Positions 15,884-20,415 of a stretch of DNA of 20,415 nt are shown here, one piece after another. The stretch spans positions 1-20,415 of the forward strand of contig DATFWO010000336.1 of the NCBI GenBank assembly GCA_035259205.1. Direction: 5' to 3'. Source of the DNA: SG8-41 sp035259205 (GTDB lineage Bacteria; Pseudomonadota; Gammaproteobacteria; Burkholderiales; SG8-41). A model generated the notes under the pieces. It saw nothing but the letters and a program-made list of their open reading frames with translations. It searched no databases and was not told the DNA's origin. Numbering within the stretch: position 1 is the stretch's first letter; each line of letters opens with the position of its first letter. Both the position numbers and the translations under genes were made by a program.

Positions 15884-16810
15884 ATGTCCATGGCCGACCG
15901 CGACGGGCACATCTGGTACGACGGCAAGCTCGTGCCCTGGCGCAGCGCCACCACGCATGTACTCACGCACACCCTGCATTACGGCATGGGCGTGTTCGAA
16001 GGCGTACGCGCCTACAAGACAGAAAGCGGCACCGCGATCTTCCGGTTGAAGGAGCACGTGGACCGACTGTTCCGCTCGGCGCATATCAACGGCATGAAGA
16101 TCCCCTACGACAAGCAGACGCTCATCGAGGCGCAGAAGGAAGTCGTGCGCGCGAACAAGCTCGACGCCTGCTATATCCGCCCGCTCGCGTTCTACGGCTC
16201 CGAGGCGATGGGCGTATCCGCAAAAGGGGTGTCCGTGCACGTCGCCATCGCCGCCTGGCCGTGGGGCGCCTACCTCGGGCCGGAGGCGATCGAGCGCGGG
16301 ATCCGGGTCAAAACGTCCTCCTACGTGCGCCATCACGTCAACGTCACGATGTGCCGCGCAAAATCGGTCGGCACCTACATGAATTCCATCCTGGCGAATC
16401 AGGAAGCGGCGCACGACGGCTATGACGAGGCGCTGCTGCTCGACGTGGACGGTTTCGTCGCCGAAGGGTCCGGAGAGAACATCTTCATCGTGCGCAACGG
16501 CACCCTCTACGAGCCCGAGCTCACCTCCGCGCTGGAGGGCATTACGCGCGACGCCGTGATCCGGATAGCGCAGGACTTTGGAATAGCGCTGGTCTCGAAA
16601 CGCATCACGCGCGACGAGGTCTACGTGGCCGACGAAGCGTTCTTCACGGGGACCGCCGCCGAGGTTACGCCGATACGGGAGCTGGACAACCGCGTGATCG
16701 GCAACGGCAGTCGCGGCCCGATAACGGAGCGGTTGCAGAAGGCGTTCTTCGACTGCGTGCGGGGACGCTCCGACAAATATCGCGACTGGCTCACCCCCGT
16801 TGCCGCGTGA
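15884..16810 (+). CDS. ilvE: Branched-chain amino acid aminotransferase
   Basis: This PLP enzyme performs the last step of valine, leucine and isoleucine synthesis, transferring an amino group from glutamate. The 308-residue protein matches the usual IlvE length. The PLP-binding Lys is residue 160 in MCRAKSVGTYMNS, as in E. coli IlvE. Other family blocks are HYGMGVFEGVRAYKTESG near residue 32, LLLDVDGFVAEGSGENIF, and DEAFFTGTAAEVTPIRELD, where the TGTAAE loop binds the cofactor phosphate. The ATG at 15884 has GGAG seven bases upstream; a second Met two codons later is less well spaced. It heads a plus-strand run with the zinc-finger gene and waaF. Confidence 0.95.
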   Translation: MSMADRDGHIWYDGKLVPWRSATTHVLTHTLHYGMGVFEGVRAYKTESGTAIFRLKEHVDRLFRSAHINGMKIPYDKQTLIEAQKEVVRANKLDACYIRPLAFYGSEAMGVSAKGVSVHVAIAAWPWGAYLGPEAIERGIRVKTSSYVRHHVNVTMCRAKSVGTYMNSILANQEAAHDGYDEALLLDVDGFVAEGSGENIFIVRNGTLYEPELTSALEGITRDAVIRIAQDFGIALVSKRITRDEVYVADEAFFTGTAAEVTPIRELDNRVIGNGSRGPITERLQKAFFDCVRGRSDKYRDWLTPVAA

Positions 16811-16812
16811 AA

Positions 16813-16867
16813 TGAGCGGCGGGAAACGCGCCTATTCCAGTAGAATCTTTCGAGGCCTTTCCGCTCA
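16813..16867. repeat. Weak inverted repeat between ilvE and the zinc-finger gene
   Basis: TGAGCGG (16813-16819) and CCGCTCA (16861-16867) are perfect 7-bp inverted arms 41 bp apart. The first lies two bases after the ilvE stop. No heptad periodicity is evident and no T-run follows. It could be a simple intercistronic hairpin. Confidence 0.3.
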
Positions 16868-16918
16868 CTCCGCATCCCCCTTCGGACGGTGAATCTTTCC
16901 GCTGGAACTGGGCGTTAT

Positions 16919-17122
16919 ATGTCTGAACAAACGGTCAACAAGGCGCGCCACATCGAGGTCACAGCGGCCGACCTGCCGCTGCATTGCCCGATGCCCTCGA
17001 TGTTGCTGTGGAACGCACATCCCCGCGTGTTCCTGCCGATCGAGAAGACCGGCGAGGAACTGTGCCCATACTGCGGCACCCGCTATACGCTCAAGGGCGG
17101 CTCCGGCGGCCCGGGACACTAG
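16919..17122 (+). CDS. CHCC zinc-finger domain protein
   Basis: This 67-residue protein is a zf-CHCC domain, the family that includes the mitochondrial complex I accessory subunit NDUFS6. The four zinc ligands are Cys23 (LHCPMPS), His34 (NAHPRVFLPI), Cys49 and Cys52 (CPYCGTRYTL). In bacteria its function is not established; a role with respiratory complex I is suggested only by the eukaryotic homologue. The start ATG gives the usual short N terminus; an in-frame GTG 30 bases upstream is less likely. No strong Shine-Dalgarno is visible. It follows ilvE by 108 bp and precedes waaF. Confidence 0.9.
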   Translation: MSEQTVNKARHIEVTAADLPLHCPMPSMLLWNAHPRVFLPIEKTGEELCPYCGTRYTLKGGSGGPGH

Positions 17123-17137
17123 CGTCCCCTCGCCCGA

Positions 17138-17167
17138 AGGATGAGGGCGCAGAGGACGGAGGGATGA
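17138..17167. repeat. Heptameric repeat arm downstream of the zinc-finger gene (GGATGAG type)
   Basis: Units AGGATGA and GGGCGCA, a 2-nt interruption, then GGACGGA and GGGATGA occupy this stretch. They are the reverse complement of the unit used at 17192-17261, and 17136-17147 (GAAGGATGAGGG) is a perfect 12-bp inverted match to 17196-17207. The arm starts 15 bases after the zinc-finger stop codon. Confidence 0.7.
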
Positions 17168-17191
17168 CCTAAAAGCCCGTTTGATTTCCCC

Positions 17192-17261
17192 TCATCCCTC
17201 ATCCTTCATCCCTCATCCTTCATCCCTCATCCTTCATCCCTCATCCCTTATCCCTCATCCC
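17192..17261. repeat. Ten-unit heptameric tandem array directly upstream of waaF (TCATCCY)
   Basis: Ten uninterrupted 7-mers are present: TCATCCC and TCATCCT alternate for the first seven units, then come TCATCCC, TTATCCC and TCATCCC. The alternation gives a 14-nt higher-order period. The array ends nine bases before the waaF ATG and pairs in inverted orientation with 17138-17167 across a 24-nt loop. The frame through it into waaF is free of stops and would read as a PHPSS-rich seven-residue repeat, but the waaF start argues that it is not translated. Confidence 0.9.
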
Positions 17262-17270
17262 TCTAGAGAC

Positions 17271-18299
17271 ATGCACCGCATACTGGTCGTGGGTCCGTCA
17301 TGGATCGGCGATACGGTCCTCGCGCAGCCGTTGTTCAAGTTGCTGCACGTGCGTTACGGCCCGCTCGCACTCGATGTGCTCACCCCGCGCTGGACCCTGG
17401 CTATCGTAGAGCGCATGCCGGAGGTGCGGCGGGCGATCGCGAACCCCATCGGCCACGGTGAGTTGCGGATGGCCGCGCAGCGACAGATCGCACGCGATCT
17501 TTCGTACGAACGCTACGAGCGCGCGATCGTTCTGCCCAATTCCCTCAAATCCGCGCTTGTCCCGTGGCTGACGCGCATTCCGGTCCGCACGGGGTATCTC
17601 GGCGAGCTGCGCTGGGGTCTGTTGAATGACGTGCGCCGGGTGGACGAGGAGCGGCAGCCGCAGCTCGCCCAGCGTTACGCCGCGCTCGCGCTGCCCCGCG
17701 GCGACCCGCTGCAAGCCGCTCTACCCGCCCCCGCGCTGCGCGTGGACGAAACGCAACGGCGCGCCACCCTTGCAAAGCTCGGGATCGATAATGGACGGCG
17801 GGCGGCAGCACTATGCCCGGGGGCGGAGTACGGGCCCGCCAAACGCTGGCCGGCGCGCTATTTCGCGGACCTGGCGCAGCGCCTGGCTGGCGCGGGCTAT
17901 GCCGTGTGGGTGGTGGGATCGGCGAGCGACGCAGAGATTGGCGCGGAAATCGCGCGCCTCAGTCCAGCCCAGGATTTGTGCGGCCGTACGTCGCTGGGCG
18001 AGGCGATCGAGGTGCTCGCCTCGGCGCGGCTCGTCGTGAGCAACGATTCAGGACTGATGCACGTCGCGGCGGCCCTTGGCAAGCCGCTTATCGCGCTCTA
18101 CGGCTCGAGCAGCCCGGCCTATACGCCGCCTCTGTCGCCAGGCGCCCGCATCCTCAAGCTCGATCTGCCGTGCAGCCCCTGCTTCCAGCGGGTATGTCCC
18201 CTGGGCCATTTCAAGTGCATGGTCGAACTCACCCCCGAGCATGTCCTCGCCGCGATCGAGTCTGCGGATGCGGTTGCCGCCGCCAATTCCAGATTATGA
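17271..18299 (+). CDS. waaF: Lipopolysaccharide heptosyltransferase II
   Basis: WaaF adds the second L-glycero-D-manno-heptose to the lipopolysaccharide inner core at the cytoplasmic face of the inner membrane. The 342-residue protein starts MHRILVVGPSWIGDTVLAQP, the glycosyltransferase family 9 opening with the catalytic Asp at residue 14. The sugar-nucleotide-binding half has ALCPGAEYGPAKRWPARYFA, then VSNDSGLMHVAAALGKPLIA and YGSSSPAYTPPLSP, and CSPCFQRVCPLGHFKCM, all WaaF signatures. The ATG at 17271 is chosen because the family begins there and TAGAGAC lies just upstream; the frame extends 30 codons further up through the heptad array from a TTG. Confidence 0.94.
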   Translation: MHRILVVGPSWIGDTVLAQPLFKLLHVRYGPLALDVLTPRWTLAIVERMPEVRRAIANPIGHGELRMAAQRQIARDLSYERYERAIVLPNSLKSALVPWLTRIPVRTGYLGELRWGLLNDVRRVDEERQPQLAQRYAALALPRGDPLQAALPAPALRVDETQRRATLAKLGIDNGRRAAALCPGAEYGPAKRWPARYFADLAQRLAGAGYAVWVVGSASDAEIGAEIARLSPAQDLCGRTSLGEAIEVLASARLVVSNDSGLMHVAAALGKPLIALYGSSSPAYTPPLSPGARILKLDLPCSPCFQRVCPLGHFKCMVELTPEHVLAAIESADAVAAANSRL

Positions 18300-18472
18300 C
18301 GGGAGCCGATCCGCGCCGGCGGAGGCGAGCGAATTCTGGATAAAAAGCCGAAACGGCACTAGAATCCGGTCACCGTAGCGTTCCCTGTCGGCGTGGTCAT
18401 GCCCTGCTGCTCTATTCTTGCGCTTCATCTTCCCTCAGGAGTTTGCCGGGCCTAGGTCGGGCAAGATCCCCC

Positions 18473-18937
18473 GTGCCCGAAAGCCAGAGCCTCAAGAAAG
18501 CGCTGTTCCCGACTCCGCAGGATGCCGAGGCGGCGTTCTACGATGCCCTGACCAAGAACGATCTCGAAGCCATGATGGAGGTGTGGGCCGACGACGATGA
18601 GGTCTACTGCGTGCATCCGAACGGCGCGCGCGTCACCGGCGTGGACCAGATCCGGGAATCGTGGCGGCAGATTTTCGCGAGCGGCCAGCGTTTGTCGTTC
18701 AAGTTGCGGGACCAGCAATACGTGCAGGGAATGATGATTTCGGTGCACAGCGTCTATGAGCACATCGCCGTCTCGGGCGAGCAGCGCTCCCGCACCCCCG
18801 TCATCGCAACCAACATCTTCCTGCGGACCGAGCGCGGCTGGCGTATGGTCGCGCATCACGCGTCTCCGGCGCCGGCGACCACGGCGAGCGATCCGGAACC
18901 GCGGCGTGCGGCGGCGCCGCCCAAGACACTGCACTGA
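18473..18937 (+). CDS. NTF2/SnoaL-like (DUF4440-type) protein
   Basis: The protein (154 residues from the GTG at 18473) is a single cone-shaped NTF2-like domain. TPQDAEAAFYDALTKNDLEAM opens the domain, VWADDDEVYCVHPNGARVTG gives the first strands, IRESWRQIFASGQRL the second helix, and VIATNIFLRTERGWRMVAHHASP is the typical final sheet of ketosteroid-isomerase/SnoaL-like proteins. Catalytic or ligand-binding function cannot be deduced. The start is uncertain: GTG at 18473 fits the usual N terminus (VPESQSLKKALF), while a TTG at 18443 sits only one base after an AGGAG. The 173-bp gap after waaF shows no clear terminator or promoter. A Pro/Ala-rich tail of about 25 residues ends the protein. Confidence 0.83.
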   Translation: MPESQSLKKALFPTPQDAEAAFYDALTKNDLEAMMEVWADDDEVYCVHPNGARVTGVDQIRESWRQIFASGQRLSFKLRDQQYVQGMMISVHSVYEHIAVSGEQRSRTPVIATNIFLRTERGWRMVAHHASPAPATTASDPEPRRAAAPPKTLH

Positions 18938-18939
18938 CG

Positions 18940-18960
18940 TGAGTTTTGAGTGTTGTGTGG
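18940..18960. repeat. Heptameric repeat arm after the NTF2-like gene (TGAGTGT type)
   Basis: Units TGAGTTT, TGAGTGT and TGTGTGG begin two bases after the NTF2-like stop codon. The arm is the inverted counterpart of 18986-19006, matching at about 14 of 20 positions. Confidence 0.6.
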
Positions 18961-18973
18961 ACCCGACCGGGTC
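18960..18973. repeat. Small GC-rich hairpin between the two heptad arms
   Basis: GACCC-GACC-GGGTC forms a 5-bp stem with a 4-nt loop, nested between the two inverted heptad arms of this gap. No T-run follows, so it is not a simple intrinsic terminator. Confidence 0.4.
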
Positions 18974-18985
18974 ATCACCCAACGC

Positions 18986-19013
18986 TTGACACTCGACACT
19001 ACACACTCGGAGG
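18986..19013. repeat. Heptameric repeat arm at the tcuA start, ending in its ribosome binding site
   Basis: Units TTGACAC, TCGACAC and TACACAC are followed in phase by TCGGAGG. The last unit carries GGAGG (19009-19013), the Shine-Dalgarno for the ATG at 19018, four bases downstream. Pairing with 18940-18960 would place this ribosome binding site at the base of a stem. Confidence 0.62.
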
Positions 19014-19017
19014 ATCA

Positions 19018-20415
19018 ATGAGCAACACCGATTTTGGCAAGCCCGATGTAATCGTCGTCGGTGCCGGAAATGCCGCCTGCTGCGCGGCCTACGCCGCGCG
19101 CGAGGGCGGAGCCTCGGTCATCATCCTGGAAGCCGCCCCGATCGACGACTGCGGCGGCAACAGCCGCTACACCGGCGGGCTGATGCGCGTCGTTTACAAC
19201 GGCGTCGAAGACCTGGCCCAGATCATTCCCGACCTGACCGAGGAAGAGAAAAAGACCCACGACTTCGGCTCGTACACCGCCGAGCACTATTACGACGACA
19301 TGGGCCGCATAACCCAGTACCGCACTGATCCCGATCTGTGCGAGATCCTGATCTCGCGCAGCTTCGAAACGCTGGTGTGGCTGCGCAAGAAAGGCGTCAA
19401 GTTTCAGGCGAGCTATGGCCGCCAGTCGTACAAGATCGACGACGGCAAGCGCTACAAGTTCTGGGGCGGGCTCGCGGCCGAGACGTGGGGCGGCGGCGCA
19501 GGCCTGATCGAAAACGAACACAAGGCGTGCGAGCGCGAAGGCATCAAGATCTTCTACGAAACGCCGGCCGTGGGTCTCATCACCAACGACGACGGCGTCG
19601 TGCTCGGCGTGCGGGCCAAGCACAAGGGCAGGAACGTCGAGATTCGCGCGAAGGCGGTGGTACTGGCATGCGGGGGCTTCGAGTCCGACGCCGAGATGCG
19701 CGCGCGCTACCTCGGCCCCGGCTGGGACCTCGCAAAAGTGCGCGGCACCCGCTACAACACCGGGCTCGGCATCAAGATGGCGCTCGAAGTGGGCGCGATG
19801 CCCTACGGCCACTGGTCCGGGTGCCACGCCGTGGGCTGGGACCTGAACGCGCCTCCTTTCGGAGACGTGAACGTCGGCGACCAGTTCCAGAAGCACAGTT
19901 ACCCCTGGGGCATCATGATCAACGCGAACGGCGTGCGTTTCGTGGACGAAGGCGCCGACTTTCGCAACTACACCTACGCCAAGTACGGCCGTGTCGTGCT
20001 CGAGCAACCTGGCATGATGGCCTGGCAGGTATTCGACTCGAAGATCATCCCGATGCTGCGCGACGAGTATCGCATCAAGCAAGTCACCAAGGTGAGGGCG
20101 GACACACTCGAAGAGTTGGTGAAGAAAATGGAGGGTGTGAACGCCGACGCGTGCCTCCGCGAGATCCGCGAATACAACAAGGCGGTACGCAAGGACGTCC
20201 CATTCAACATGGCGGTCAAGGACGGCCGCTGCACCACCGGCCTGAACATCAACAAGTCGAACTGGGCCAATACCATCGAGGATCCGCCGTTCGAGGCGTA
20301 CGGCGTCACCTGCGGCGTCACCTTCAGCTTCGGCGGCCTCAAGATCACGACCGAAGGCGAAGTGCAGGATACCGGCGGCAACCCGATTCCCGGCCTGTAC
20401 GCGGCGGGGGAGCTC
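19018..20415 (+). CDS. tcuA: FAD-dependent tricarballylate dehydrogenase-like flavoprotein, 3' end outside the window
   Basis: The visible 466 residues belong to the fumarate reductase/succinate dehydrogenase flavoprotein family and most resemble TcuA, which oxidises tricarballylate to cis-aconitate. The FAD-binding Rossmann motif is VIVVGAGNAACCAAYAAREG (residues 11-30), followed by GGNSRYTGGLMR near residue 44. Later blocks are VVLACGGFESDAEMRARYLGP, GVRFVDEGADFRNYTYAKYG and, at the window end, the C-terminal FAD-contact region around FSFGGLKITTEGEVQDTGG and IPGLYAAGE. The ORF is still open at 20415. The ATG at 19018 has GGAGG four bases upstream. The electron-transfer partner TcuB, if present, lies beyond the window. 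The substrate is a family-level inference; other alpha-keto or steroid-type dehydrogenases share this fold. Confidence 0.82.
   Translation, partial: MSNTDFGKPDVIVVGAGNAACCAAYAAREGGASVIILEAAPIDDCGGNSRYTGGLMRVVYNGVEDLAQIIPDLTEEEKKTHDFGSYTAEHYYDDMGRITQYRTDPDLCEILISRSFETLVWLRKKGVKFQASYGRQSYKIDDGKRYKFWGGLAAETWGGGAGLIENEHKACEREGIKIFYETPAVGLITNDDGVVLGVRAKHKGRNVEIRAKAVVLACGGFESDAEMRARYLGPGWDLAKVRGTRYNTGLGIKMALEVGAMPYGHWSGCHAVGWDLNAPPFGDVNVGDQFQKHSYPWGIMINANGVRFVDEGADFRNYTYAKYGRVVLEQPGMMAWQVFDSKIIPMLRDEYRIKQVTKVRADTLEELVKKMEGVNADACLREIREYNKAVRKDVPFNMAVKDGRCTTGLNINKSNWANTIEDPPFEAYGVTCGVTFSFGGLKITTEGEVQDTGGNPIPGLYAAGEL

Noticed and set aside
15702..16049. Plus-strand open frame starting upstream of ilvE with a CTKC motif
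   Set aside because: It overlaps ilvE out of frame and the two cysteines alone do not make a zinc-binding domain; no ribosome binding site.
17192..17261. CRISPR array or satellite-type repeat
   Set aside because: Units are 7 nt and contiguous with no spacers, so this is a tandem heptamer array and not CRISPR.
17181..17270. In-frame TTG extension of WaaF by 30 residues through the heptad array
   Set aside because: The family starts at MHRILVVG, the extension is only the repeat read as PHPSS units, and no Shine-Dalgarno precedes the TTG.
19015..20082. 355-codon minus-strand open frame opposite tcuA
   Set aside because: The plus strand encodes a convincing FAD-dependent dehydrogenase with a good ribosome binding site; the antisense frame is a by-product of its codon bias.

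Overview
The window is high-GC, gene-dense bacterial chromosome. Protein families and gene order fit a betaproteobacterium, probably an uncultured Burkholderiales or Nitrosomonadales relative. The divergent yhdP/glnE pair, the yhdP - small secreted protein - nitrilase - tldD - aroG run, and the ilvE - zinc finger (CHCC) - waaF run are all in keeping with that group. The assignment is from recognition only; no marker gene or rRNA is present. I see no rRNA, tRNA, CRISPR array, insertion sequence or phage gene.

Layout. Positions 121-2134 hold small accessory genes: a T4 endonuclease V-like repair enzyme, a GNAT acetyltransferase on the minus strand, a glutathione S-transferase and a DUF1330 protein. 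Positions 2159-11512 are all minus strand. In transcription order they are yhdP (1285 aa), a small secreted protein, a nitrilase-family amidase, tldD, aroG, a stand-alone cyclic-nucleotide-binding protein and a BtuF-like substrate-binding protein. glnE runs from 11542 on the plus strand, with only 29 bp between its start codon and that of yhdP. It converges on a membrane-bound class III adenylate cyclase (minus strand, 14336-15694). From 15884 the plus strand carries ilvE, a CHCC zinc-finger protein, waaF, an NTF2/SnoaL-like protein and a TcuA-type flavoprotein cut by the window end.

How the genes relate. Most are housekeeping genes: cell envelope (yhdP, waaF), nitrogen and amino-acid metabolism (glnE, ilvE, aroG), metabolite repair (nitrilase) and peptide processing (tldD). 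The adenylate cyclase keeps every residue expected for ATP cyclisation, and the cyclic-nucleotide-binding protein keeps the Glu/Arg pair that binds the cyclic phosphate, so the window holds a possible cAMP maker and reader.

The most unusual content is between the genes. Five gene boundaries carry degenerate tandem repeats with a 7-nt period, each locus using a different 7-mer: 3093-3120, 6276-6303 with 6396-6411, 14339-14373, 17138-17167 with 17192-17261, and 18940-18960 with 18986-19006. At three of them, all between co-oriented genes (nitrilase>tldD, zinc finger>waaF, NTF2>tcuA), the heptads form two inverted arms. One arm sits just after the upstream stop codon and the other at the downstream start codon, so the gap could fold into an intercistronic hairpin. 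In two loci the heptads have become coding sequence (N terminus of TldD, C terminus of the cyclase), and in one the Shine-Dalgarno of tcuA directly follows, in phase with, the last heptads. I regard this as the candidate undescribed element class in the window.
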